DNA from: Escarpia spicata
Lineage: Eukaryota > Annelida > Polychaeta > Sabellida > Siboglinidae
Direction of reading: 5' to 3'
NCBI GenBank assembly: GCA_963995525.1
Contig: OZ023206.1
Coordinates: 1,302,001 to 1,366,000 of the forward strand
DNA: 64,000 nt
Shown piece after piece: positions 52,001 to 64,000 of this stretch (its first letter is position 1; every line of letters starts with the position of its first letter). The translations under genes were made by a program, and so were the position numbers. Below the pieces are notes generated by a model, which was not told the origin of the DNA, searched no databases, and was given only the letters and a program-made list of their open reading frames with translations.

Positions 52001-53958
52001 GACAAACATGTCCCATGTCAAAGTGTTCGAAAAAAATTAATGCATATCACAGCAAAACGGTATTTGTAGTGCACTTTTTTCGGCGGAAGGATCCTTAATG
52101 TGGTCTTATCCCAAATAGATGATTTGCATGTTACAAATCTTCACGAAGGCTAGATTGATATCAAGCTACACACATAACTAGATTAACCCCAAATGGGAAT
52201 GCATGTTATCGTTTTATCCCCGTCACGTAAGTTACAAGAACATATTACGTAAGTTATAGGTGTGAAAACTCATCCCCATTTGAAGTTTTTTCTTGTCTAA
52301 TGCAGCAGTACCTTCAGTACTCACGAGACAAACATGTCCCATATCAAAGTGTTCGAAAAAAAAATTAATGCATATCACAGCAAAACGGTATTTGTAATGC
52401 ACTTTTTTCGGCGGAAGGATCCTTAATGTGGTCTTTCCCCAAATAGATGTTTTGCATGATACAAATCTTCACGAAGGCTAGATTGATATCAAGCTACACA
52501 CATAACTAGATTAATCACAAATGGGAATGCATGTTACCGTTCTATCTCCGTCACGTAAGTTACAAGAACATATTACGTAAGTTATAGGTGTGAAAACTCA
52601 TCCCCATTTGATGTTTTATCTTGTCTAAAGCAGCAGTACCTTCAGTACTCACGAGACAAACATGTCCCATGTCCAAATGTTCGAAAAAAATTAATGCATA
52701 TCACAGCAAAACGGTATTTGTAGTGCACTTTTTTCGGCGGAAGGATCCTTAATGTGGTCTTACCCCAAATAGATGTTTTGCATGTTACAAATCTTCACGA
52801 AGGCTAGATTGATATCAAGCTACACACATAACTAGATTAATCACAAATGGGAATGCATGTTACCGTTCTATCTCCGTCACGTAAGTTACAAGAACATATT
52901 ACGTAAGTTATAGGTGTGAAAACTAATCCCCATTTGAAGTTTTTTCTTATCTAAAGCAGCAGTACATTCAGTACTCACGAGACAAACATGTCCCATATCA
53001 AAGTGTTCGAAAAAAATTAATGCATATCACAGCAAAACGGTATTTGTAATGCACTTTTTTCGGCGGAAGGATCCTTAATGTGGTCTTTCCCCAAATAGAT
53101 GTTTTGCATGTTACAAATCTTCACGAAGGCTAGATTGATATCAAGCTACACACATAACTAGATTAATCACAAATGGGAATGCATGTTACCTTTCTATCTC
53201 CGTCACGTAAGTTACAAGAACATATTACGTAAGTTAAAGGTGTGAAAACTCATCCCCATTTGATGTTTTATCTTGTCTAAAGCAGCAGTACCTTCAGTAC
53301 TCACGAGACAAACATGTCCCATGTCAAAATGTTCGAAAAAAATTAATGCATATCACAGCAAAACGGTATTTGTAGTGCACTTTTTTCGGCGGAAGGATCC
53401 TTAATGTGGTCTTACCCCAAATAGATGTTTTGCATGTTACAAATCTTCACGAAGGCTAGATTGATATCAAGCTACACACATAACTAGATTAACCCCAAAT
53501 GGGAATGCATGTTACCGTTTTATCCCCGTCACGTAAGTTACAAGAACATATTACGTAAGTTATAGGTGTGAAAACTCATCCCCATTTGATGTTTTATCTT
53601 GTCTAAAGCAGCAGTACATTCAGTACTCACGAGACAAACATGTCCCATGTCAAAATGTTCGAAACAAATTAATGCATATCACAGCAAAACGGTATTTGTA
53701 GTGCACTTTTTTCGGAGGAAGGATCCTTAATGTGGTCTTACCCCAAATAGATGTTTTGCATGTTACAAATCTTCACGAAGGCTAGATTGATATCAAGCTA
53801 CACACATAATTAGATTAACCACAAATGGGAATGCATGTTACCGTTCTATCTCCGTCACGTAAGTTACAAGAACATATTACGTAAGTTATAGGTGTGAAAA
53901 CTCATCACCATTTCAAGTTTTATCTTGTCTAAAGCAGCAGTACCTTCAGTACTCACGA
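52001..53958 (+). repeat. six-monomer tandem duplication, copy 2 (1958 bp)
   Basis: This is the second copy of the unit at 50043-52000. Similarity at this shift begins left of 50043, after about 49755 (AACTAATG against AATTAATG). It continues past 53958 to about 54257, where TAAAGCAG replaces TAATGCAG. The repeated region therefore spans a little more than two units. Confidence 0.87.
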
Positions 53959-56900
53959 GACAAACATGTCCCATGTCAAAGTGTTCGAAAAAAATTAATG
54001 CATATCACAGCAAAACGGTATTTGTAGTGCACTTTTTTCGGCGGAAGGATCCTTAATGTGGTCTTATCCCAAATAGATGATTTGCATGTTACAAATCTTC
54101 ACGAAGGCTAGATTGATATCAAGCTACACACATAACTAGATTAACCCCAAATGGGAATGCATGTTATCGTTTTATCCCCGTCACGTAAGTTACAAGAACA
54201 TATTACGTAAGTTATAGGTGTGAAAACTCATCCCCATTTGAAGTTTTTTCTTGTCTAAAGCAGCAGTACCTTCAGTACTCACGAGACAAACATGTCCCAT
54301 AACAAAGTGTTCGAAAAAAAAATTAATGCATATCACAGCAAAACGGTATTTGTAATGCACTTTTTTCGGCGGAAGGATCCTTAATGTGGTCTTTCCCCAA
54401 ATAGATGTTTTGCATGTTACAAATCTTCACGAAGGCTAGATTGATATCAAGCTACACACATAACTAGATTAATCACAAATGGGAATGCATGTTACCGTTC
54501 TATCTCCGTCACGTAAGTTACAAGAACATATTACGTAAGTTATAGGTGTGAAAACTCATCCCCATTTGATGTTTTATCTTGTCTAAAGCAGCAGTACCTT
54601 CAGTACTCACGAGACAAACATGTCCCATGTCAAAATGTTCGAAAAAAATTAATGCATATCACAGCAAAACGGTATTTGTAGTGCACTTTTTTCGGCGGAA
54701 GGATCCTTAATGTGGTCTTACCCCAAATAGATGTTTTGCATGTTACAAATCTTCACGAAGGCTAGATTGATATCAAGCTACACACATAACTAGATTAAGC
54801 CCAAATGGGAATGCATGTTACCGTTTTATCCCCGTCACGTAAGTTACAAGAACATATTACGTAAGTTATAGGTGTGAAAACTCATCCCCATTTGATGTTT
54901 TATCTTGTCTAAAGCAGCAGTACATTCAGTACTCACGAGACAAACATGTCCCATGTCAAAATGTTCGAAACAAACTAATGCATATCACAGCAAAACGGTA
55001 TTTGTAGTGCACTTTTTTCGGAGGAAGGATCCTTAATGTGGTCTTACCCCAAATAGATGTTTTGCATGTTACAAATCTTCACGAAGGCTAGATTGATATC
55101 AAGCTACACACATAATTAGATTAACCACAAATGGGAATGCATGTTACCGTTCTATCTCCGTCACGTAAGTTACAAGAACATATTACGTAAGTTATAGGTG
55201 TGAAAACTCATCACCATTTCAAGTTTTATCTTGTCTAAAGCAGCAGTACCTTCAGTACTCACGAGACAAACATGTCCCATGTCAAAGTGTTCGAAAAAAA
55301 TTAATGCATATCACAGCAAAACGGTATTTGTAGTGCACTTTTTTCGGCGGAAGGATCCTTAATGTGGTCTTATCCCAAATAGATGATTTGCATGTTACAA
55401 ATCTTCACGAAGGCTAGATTGATATCAAGCTACACACATAACTAGATTAATCACAAATGGGAATGCATGTTACCGTTCTATCTCCGTCACGTAAGTTACA
55501 AGAACATATTACGTAAGTTATAGGTGTGAAAACTCATCCCCATTTGATGTTTTATCTTGTCTAAAGCAGCAGTACCTTCAGTACTCACGAGACAAACATG
55601 TCCCATGTCAAAATGTTCGAAAAAAATTAATGCATATCACAGCAAAACGGTATTTGTAGTGCACTTTTTTCGGCGGAAGGATCCTTAATGTGGTCTTACC
55701 CCAAATAGATGTTTTGCATGTTACAAATCTTCACGAAGGCTAGATTGATATCAAGCTACACACATAACTAGATTAACCCCAAATGGGAATGCATGTTACC
55801 GTTTTATCCCCGTCACGTAAGTTACAAGAACATATTACGTAAGTTATAGGTGTGAAAACTCATCCCCATTTGATGTTTTATCTTGTCTAAAGCAGCAGTA
55901 CATTCAGTACTCACGAGACAAACATGTCCCATGTCAAAATGTTCGAAACAAACTAATGCATATCACAGCAAAACGGTATTTGTAGTGCACTTTTTTCGGA
56001 GGAAGGATCCTTAATGTGGTCTTACCCCAAATAGATGTTTTGCATGTTACAAATCTTCACGAAGGCTAGATTGATATCAAGCTACACACATAATTAGATT
56101 AACCACAAATGGGAATGCATGTTACCGTTCTATCTCCGTCACGTAAGTTACAAGAACATATTACGTAAGTTATAGGTGTGAAAACTCATCCCCATTTGAT
56201 GTTTTATCTTGTCTAAAGCAGCAGTACCTTCAGTACTCACGAGACAAACATGTCCCATGTCAAAATGTTCGAAAAAAATTAATGCATATCACAGCAAAAC
56301 GGTATTTGTAGTGCACTTTTTTCGGAGGAAGGATCCTTAATGTGGTCTTACCCCAAATAGATGTTTTGCATGTTACAAATCTTCACGAAGGCTAGATTGA
56401 TATCAAGCTACACACATAACTAGATTAACCCCAAATGGGAATGCATGTTATCGTTTTATCCCCGTCACGTAAGTTACAAGAACATATTACGTAAGTTATA
56501 GGTGTGAAAACTCATCCCCATTTGAAGTTTTTTCTTGTCTAAAGCAGCAGTACCTTCAGTACTCACGAGACAAACATGTCCCATATCAAAGTGTTCGAAA
56601 AAAAAATTAATGCATATCACAGCAAAACGGTATTTGTAGTGCACTTTTTTCGGAGGAAGGATCCTTAATGTGGTCTTACCCCAATTAGATGTTTTGCATG
56701 TTACAAATCTTCACGAAGGCTAGATTTATATCAAGCTACACACATAACTAGATTAACCCGAAATGGGAATGCATGTTACCGTTTTATCCCCGTCACGTAA
56801 GTTACAAGAACATATTACGTAAGTTATAGGTGTGAAAACTCATCCCCATTTGAAGTTTTTTCTTGTCTAAAGCAGCAGTACCTTCAGTACTCACGAGACA

Positions 56901-57897
56901 AACATGTCCCATATGAAAGTTTTCGAAAAAAATTAATGCAAATCACAGCAAAACGGTATTTGTAGTGCACTTTTTTCGGCGGAAGGATCTTTAATGTGGT
57001 CTTACCCCAAATAGCTGTTTTGCATGTTACAAATCTTCACGAAGGCTAGATTGATATCAAGCTACACACATAATTAGATTAACCACAAATGGGAATGCAT
57101 GTTACCGTTCTATCTCCGTCACGTAAGTTACAAGAACATATTACGTAAGTTATAGGTGTGAAAACTCATCCCCATTTGATGTTTTATCTTGTCTAAAGCA
57201 GCAGTACCTTCAGTACTCACGAGACAAACATGTCCCATGTCAAAATGTTCGAAAAAAATTAATGCATATCACAGCAAAACGGTATTTGTAGTGCACTTTT
57301 TTCGGCGGAAGGATCCTTAATGTGGTCTTACCCCAAATAGATGTTTTGCATGTTACAAATCTTCACGAAGGCTAGATTGATATCAAGCTACACACATAAC
57401 TAGATTAACCCCAAATGGGAATGCATGTTACCGTTTTATCCCCGTCACATAAGTTACAAGAAAATATTACGTAAGTTATAGGTGTGAAAACTCATCCCCA
57501 TTTGATGTTTTAACTTGTCTAAAGCAGCAGTACATTCAGTACTCACGAGACAAACATGTCCCATGTCAAAATGTTCGAAAACAATTAATGCATATCACAG
57601 CAAAACGGTATTTGTAGTGCACTTTTTTCGGCGGAAAGATCCTTAATGTGGTCTTATCCCAAATAGATGATTTGCATGTTACAAATCTTCACGAAGGCTA
57701 GATTGATATCAAGCTACACACATAACTAGATTAACCCGAAATGGGAATGCATGTTACCGTTTTATCCCCGTCACGTAAGTTACAAGAACATATTACGTAA
57801 GTTATAGGTGTGAAAACTCATCCCCATTTGAAGTTTTTTCTTGTCTAAAGCAGCAGTACCTTCAGTACTCACGAGACAAACATGTCCCATATGAAAG

Positions 57898-60770
57898 TTT
57901 TCGAAAAAAATTAATGCAAATCACAGCGAAACGGTATTTGTAGTGCACTTTTTTCGGCGGAAGGATCTTTAATGTGGTCTTACCCCAAATAGATGTTTTG
58001 CATGTTACAAATCTTCACGAAGGCTAGATTGATATCAAGCTACACACATAATTAGATTAACCACAAATGGGAATGCATGTTACCGTTCTATCTCCGTCAA
58101 GTAAGTTACTAGAACATATTACGTAAGTTATAGGTGTGAAAACTCATCACCATTTCAAGTTTTATCTTGTCTAAAGCAGCAGTACCTTCAGTACTCACGA
58201 GACAAACATGTCCCATGTCCAAATGTTCGAAAAAAATTAATGCATATCACAGCAAAACGGTATTTGTAGTGCACTTTTTTCGGCGGAAGGATCCTTAATG
58301 TGGTCTTACCCCAAATAGATGTTTTGCATGTTACAAATCTTCACGAAGGCTACATTGATATCAAGCTACACACATAACTAGATTAACCCCAAATGGGAAT
58401 GCATGTTACCGTTTTATCCCCGTCACGTAAGTTACAAGAACATATTACGTAAGTTATAGGTGTGAAAACTCATAACCCATTTGATGTTTTATCTTGTCTA
58501 AAGCAGCAGTACATTCAGTACTCACGAGACAAACATGTCCCATGTCAAAGTGTTCGAAAAATATTAATGCATATCACAGCAAAACGTTATTTGTAGTGCA
58601 CTTTTTTCGGCGGAAGGATCCTTAATGTGGTCTTATCCCAAATAGATGATTTGCATGTTACAAATCTTCACGAAGGCTAGATTGATATCAAGCTACACAC
58701 ATAACTAGATTAACCCCAAATGGGAATGCATGTTACCGTTTTATCCCCGTCAAGTAAGTTACAAGAACATATTACGTAAGTTATAGGTGTGAAAACTCAT
58801 CCCCATTTGAAGTTTTTTCTTGTCTAAAGCAGCAGTACCTTCAGTACTCACGAGACAAACATGTCCCATATCAAAGTGTTCGAAAAAAATTAATGCATAT
58901 CACAGCAAAACGGTATTTGTAATGCACTTTTTTCGGCGGAAGGATATTTAATGTGGTCTTACCCCAAATAGATGTTTTGCATGTTACAAATTTTCACGAA
59001 GGCTAGATTGATATCAAGATACACACATAACTAGATTAACCCCAAATGGGAATGCATGTTACCGTTTTATCCCCGTCACATAAGTTACAAGAAAATATTA
59101 CGTAAGTTATAGGTGTGAAAACTCATCCCCATTTGATGTTTTAACTTGTCTAAAGCAGCAGTACATTCAGTACTCACGAGACAAACATGTCCCATGTCAA
59201 AATGTTCGAAAAAAATTAATGCATATCACAGCAAAACGGTATTTGTAGTGCACTTTTTTCGGCGGAAAGATCCTTAATGTGGTCTTATCCCAAATAGATG
59301 ATTTGCATGTTACAAATCTTCACGAAGGCTAGATTGATATCAAGCTACACACATAACTAGATTAACCCCAAATGGGAATGCATGTTACCGTTTTATCCCC
59401 GTCACGTAAGTTACAAGAACATATTACGTAAGTTATAGGTGTGAAAACTCATCCCCATTTGAAGTTTTTTCTTGTCTAAAGCAGCAGTACCTTCAGTACT
59501 CACGAGACAAACATGTCCCATGTCCAAGTGTTCGAAAAAAATTAATGCATATCACAGCAAAACGGTATTTGTAGTGCACTTTTTTCGGTGGAAGGATCCT
59601 TAATGTGGTCTTACCCCAAATATATGTTTTGCATGTTACAAATCTTCACGAAGGCTAGATTGATATCAAGCTACACACATAACTAGATTAATCACAAATG
59701 GGAATGTATGTTACCGTTCTATCTCCGTCACGTAAGTTACAAGTACATATTACGTAAGTTATAGGTGTGAAAACTCATCCCCATTTGAAGTTTTTTCTTG
59801 TCTAAAGCAGCAGTACCTTCAGTACTCACGAGACAAACATGTCCCATATCAAAGTGTTCGAAAAAAATTAATGCATATCACAGCAAAACGGTATTTGTAG
59901 TGCACTTTTTTCGGCGGAAGGATCCTTAATGTGGTCTTACCCCAAATAGATGTTTTGCATGTTACAAATCTTCACGAAGGCTAGATTGATATCAAGCTAC
60001 ACACATAACTAGATTAACCCGAAATGGGAATGCATGTTACCGTTTTATCCCCGTCACGTAAGTTACAAGAACATATTACGTAAGTTATAGGTGTGAAAAC
60101 TCATCCCCATTTGAAGTTTTTTCTTGTCTAAAGCAGCAGTACCTTCAGTACTCACGAGACAAACATGTCCCATATGAAAGTTTTCGAAAAAAATTAATGC
60201 AAATCACAGCGAAACGGTATTTGTAGTGCACTTTTTTCGGCGGAAGGATCTTTAATGTGGTCTTACCCCAAATATATGTTTTGCATGTTACAAATCTTCA
60301 CGAAGGCTAGATTGATATCAAGCTACACACATAATTAGATTAACCACAAATGGGAATGCATGTTACCGTTCTATCTCCGTCAAGTAAGTTACTAGAACAT
60401 ATTACGTAAGTTATAGGTGTGAAAACTCATCACCATTTCAAGTTTTATCTTGTCTAAAGCAGCAGTACCTTCAGTACTCACGAGACAAACATGTCCCATG
60501 TCCAAATGTTCGAAAAAAATTAATGCATATCACAGCAAAACGGTATTTGTAGTGCACTTTTTTCGGCGGAAGGATCCTTAATGTGGTCTTACCCCAAATA
60601 GATGTTTTGCATGTTACAAATCTTCACGAAGGCTACATTGATATCAAGCTACACACATAACTAGATTAACCCCAAATGGGAATGCATGTTACCGTTTTAT
60701 CCCCGTCACGTAAGTTACAAGAACATATTACGTAAGTTATAGGTGTGAAAACTCATCCCCATTTGATGTT
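57898..60770 (+). repeat. seven-monomer duplication (2283-bp shift)
   Basis: Shared rare marks at a 2283-bp shift include CACAGCGAAACGG (57924 and 60207), GTCAAGTAAGTTACTAG (58096 and 60379) and GGCTACATTG (58346 and 60629). The shift is 7 x 326 + 1, and the extra base is the ATAACCCATTT variant near 58482. Only some monomers in the interval match this way, so it is a partly scrambled duplication. Confidence 0.72.
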
Positions 60771-61461
60771 TTATCTTGTTTAAAGCAGCAGTAAATTCAG
60801 TACTCACGAGACAAACATGTCCCATGTCAAAATGTTCGAAACAAATTAATGCATATCACAGCAAAACGGTATTTGTAGTGCACTTTTTTCGGAGGAAGGA
60901 TATTTAATGTGGTCTTACCCCAAATAGATGTTTTGCATGTTACAAATCTTCACGAAGGCTAGATTGATATCAAGCTACACACATAACTAGATTAACCCCA
61001 AATGGGAATGCATGTTACCGTTTTATCCCCGTCACGTAAGTTACAAGAACATATTACGTAAGTTATAGGTGTGAAAACTCATCCCCATTTGAAGTTTTTT
61101 CTTATCTAAAGCAGCAGTACATTCAGTACTCACGAGACAAACATGTCCCATGTCAAAGTGTTCGAAAAATATTAATGCATATCACAGCAAAACGTTATTT
61201 GTAGTGCACTTTTTTCGGCGGAAGGATCCTTAATGTGGTCTTATCCCAAATAGATGATTTGCATGTTACAAATCTTCACGAAGGCTAGATTGATATCAAG
61301 CTACACACATAACTAGATTAACCCGAAATGGGAATGCATGTTACCGTTTTATCCCCGTCACGTAAGTTACAAGAACATATTACGTAAGTTATAGGTGTGA
61401 AAACTCATCCCCATTTGAAGTTTTTTCTTGTCTAAAGCAGCAGTACCTTCAGTACTCACGA

Positions 61462-63745
61462 GACAACCATGTCCCATATGAAAGTTTTCGAAAAAAATGA
61501 ATGCAAATCACAGCAAAACGGTATTTGTAGTGCACTTTTTTCGGTGGAAGGATCTTTAATGTGGTCTTACCCCAAATAGATGTTTTGCATGTTACAAATC
61601 TTCACGAAGGCTAGATTGATATCAAGCTACACACATAATTAGATTAACCACAAATGGGAATGCATGTTACCGTTCTATCTCCGTCACGTAAGTTACAAGA
61701 ACATATTACGTAAGTTATAGGTGTGAAAACTCATCACCATTTCAAGTTTTATCTTGTCTAAAGCAGCAGTACCTTCAGTACTCACGAGACAAACATGTCC
61801 CATGTCAAAGTGTTCGAAAAAAATTAATGCATATCACAGCAAAACGGTATTTGTAGTGCACTTTTTTCGGCGGAAGGATCCTTAATGTGGTCTTATCCCA
61901 AATAGATGATTTGCATGTTACAAATCTTCACGAAGGCTAGATTGATATCAAGCTACACACATAACTAGATTAACCCCAAATGGGAATGCATGTTATCGTT
62001 TTATCCCCGTCACGTAAGTTACAAGAACATATTACGTAAGTTATAGGTGTGAAAACTCATCCCCATTTGAAGTTTTTTCTTGTCTAAAGCAGCAGTACCT
62101 TCAGTACTCACGAGACAAACATGTCCCATAACAAAGTGTTCGAAAAAAAAATTAATGCATATCACAGCAAAACGGTATTTGTAATGCACTTTTTTCGGCG
62201 GAAGGATCCTTAATGTGGTCTTTCCCCAAATAGATGTTTTGCATGTTACAAATCTTCACGAAGGCTAGATTGATATCAAGCTACACACATAACTAGATTA
62301 ATCACAAATGGGAATGCATGTTACCGTTCTATCTCCGTCACGTAAGTTACAAGAACATATTACGTAAGTTATAGGTGTGAAAACTCATCCCCATTTGATG
62401 TTTTATCTTGTCTAAAGCAGCAGTACCTTCAGTACTCACGAGACAAACATGTCCCATGTCAAAATGTTCGAAAAAAATTAATGCATATCACAGCAAAACG
62501 GTATTTGTAGTGCACTTTTTTCGGCGGAAGGATCCTTAATGTGGTCTTACCCCAAATAGATGTTTTGCATGTTACAAATCTTCACGAAGGCTAGATTGAT
62601 ATCAAGCTACACACATAACTAGATTAACCCCAAATGGGAATGCATGTTACCGTTTTATCCCCGTCACGTAAGTTACAAGAACATATTACGTAAGTTATAG
62701 GTGTGAAAACTCATCCCCATTTGATGTTTTATCTTGTCTAAAGCAGCAGTACATTCAGTACTCACGAGACAAACATGTCCCATGTCAAAATGTTCGAAAC
62801 AAACTAATGCATATCACAGCAAAACGGTATTTGTAGTGCACTTTTTTCGGAGGAAGGATCCTTAATGTGGTCTTACCCCAAATAGATGTTTTGCATGTTA
62901 CAAATCTTCACGAAGGCTAGATTGATATCAAGCTACACACATAATTAGATTAACCACAAATGGGAATGCATGTTACCGTTCTATCTCCGTCACGTAAGTT
63001 ACAAGAACATATTACGTAAGTTATAGGTGTGAAAACTCATCCCCATTTGATGTTTTATCTTGTCTAAAGCAGCAGTACCTTCAGTACTCACGAGACAAAC
63101 ATGTCCCATGTCAAAATGTTCGAAAAAAATTAATGCATATCACAGCAAAACGGTATTTGTAGTGCACTTTTTTCGGAGGAAGGATCCTTAATGTGGTCTT
63201 ACCCCAAATAGATGTTTTGCATGTTACAAATCTTCACGAAGGCTAGATTGATATCAAGCTACACACATAACTAGATTAACCCCAAATGGGAATGCATGTT
63301 ACCGTTTTATCCCCGTCACGTAAGTTACAAGAACATATTACGTAAGTTATAGGTGTGAAAACTCATCCCCATTTGAAGTTTTTTCTTGTCTAAAGCAGCA
63401 GTACCTTCAGTACTCACGAGACAACCATGTCCCATATGAAAGTTTTCGAAAAAAATGAATGCAAATCACAGCAAAACGGTATTTGTAGTGCACTTTTTTC
63501 GGCGGAAGGATCTTTAATGTGGTCTTACCCCAAATAGATGTTTTGCATGTTACAAATTTTCACGAAGGGTAGATTGATATCAAGCTACACACATAACTAG
63601 ATTAACCCCAAATGGGAATGCATGTTACCGTTTTATCCCCGTCACGTAAGTTACAAGAACATATTACGTAAGTTATAGGTGTGAAAACTCATCCCCATTT
63701 GAAGTTTTTTCTTGTCTAAAGCAGCAGTACCTTCAGTACTCACGA
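61462..63745 (+). repeat. six-monomer-spaced repeat with private variants
   Basis: The monomers at 61462 and 63420 share GACAACCATG (normally GACAAACATG) and AAAATGAATGC (normally AAAATTAATGC). They are 1958 bp apart, the six-monomer unit containing a nine-A monomer (62114). The monomers between them are close to those at 53959-55260 and 55900-56560, showing reuse of the same block further along. Confidence 0.72.
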
Positions 63746-64000
63746 GACAAACATGTCCCATATGAAAGTTTTCGAAAAAAATTAATGCAAATCACAGCAA
63801 AACGGTATTTGTAGTGCACTTTTTTCGGTGGAAGGATCTTTAATGTGGTCTTACCCCAAATAGATGTTTTGCATGTTACAAATCTTCACGAAGGCTAGAT
63901 TGATATCAAGCTACACACATAATTAGATTAACCACAAATGGGAATGCATGTTACCGTTCTATCTCCGTCACGTAAGTTACAAGAACATATTACGTAAGTT

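Larger units (their letters stand above)
47062..64000 (+). repeat. 326-bp satellite array, right arm
   Basis: This is the same satellite in the same orientation and register, resuming straight after the retrotransposon. It holds the last 42 unique bases of the interrupted monomer, 51 complete monomers from 47108, and a final 255-bp partial monomer from 63746. The net indel sum of +12 closes the arithmetic: -1 near 48163, +2 in each of six monomers with nine rather than seven A after TTCG (starting at 48411, 50369, 52327, 54285, about 56570, and 62114), and +1 near 58483. The array continues past the window end. Confidence 0.97.

Noticed and set aside
1..64000. CRISPR array or bacterial repeat system
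   Set aside because: Repeats are 326 bp, contiguous and without unique spacers, there are no cas genes, and a eukaryotic LINE is embedded in the array.

Overview
The window is essentially one long tandem array of a 326-bp satellite repeat, broken once by a 2.1-kb piece of a non-LTR retrotransposon. There are no host genes, tRNAs, rRNAs, CRISPR arrays or bacterial signals. The array runs off both ends, so its true length is at least 64 kb. A CR1/Jockey-like LINE, a complex satellite, higher-order repeat structure and a lack of genes point to an animal nuclear genome, in a centromeric, pericentromeric or other heterochromatic block. The species cannot be named from the sequence, and the chromosomal location is inference.

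Layout. Positions 1-44921 hold 137 complete monomers plus 284 bp of the next. Positions 44922-47061 hold the retrotransposon fragment, on the minus strand. Positions 47062-64000 hold the rest of the interrupted monomer, 51 more complete monomers and a final 255-bp partial one. Counting from GACAAACATG as offset 1, I can account for the whole array as 189 complete monomers once 17 small indels are included, and the arithmetic closes exactly on both sides of the insertion. All monomers are in the same orientation.

Within the array, monomers carry a barcode of about 25 linked variant sites. These sort them into recurring types, called A to F here, arranged in higher-order repeats of mostly 5-7 monomers (1630, 1956 or 2282 bp). 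Several larger and clearly recent duplications share private mutations: a 6-monomer tandem duplication at 17.0-20.9 kb, a 13-monomer (4238 bp) one at 34.2-42.7 kb, a 6-monomer (1958 bp) one at 49.8-54.2 kb, and a 3.3-kb block near the left edge that recurs about 20 kb away. Chimeric monomers at block edges let several unequal-exchange junctions be placed within tens of bases.

The retrotransposon fragment carries the end of the linker, the full reverse transcriptase core and the conserved C-terminal region of a CR1/Jockey-like ORF2, split by one frameshift. It is 5'-truncated, has a 3' stem-loop and short tandem 3' repeats, and is flanked by a 4-bp TGAT duplication. It landed without loss of satellite sequence. 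I found no undescribed gene system here. The notable biology is the record of satellite turnover by exchange in exact monomer register.
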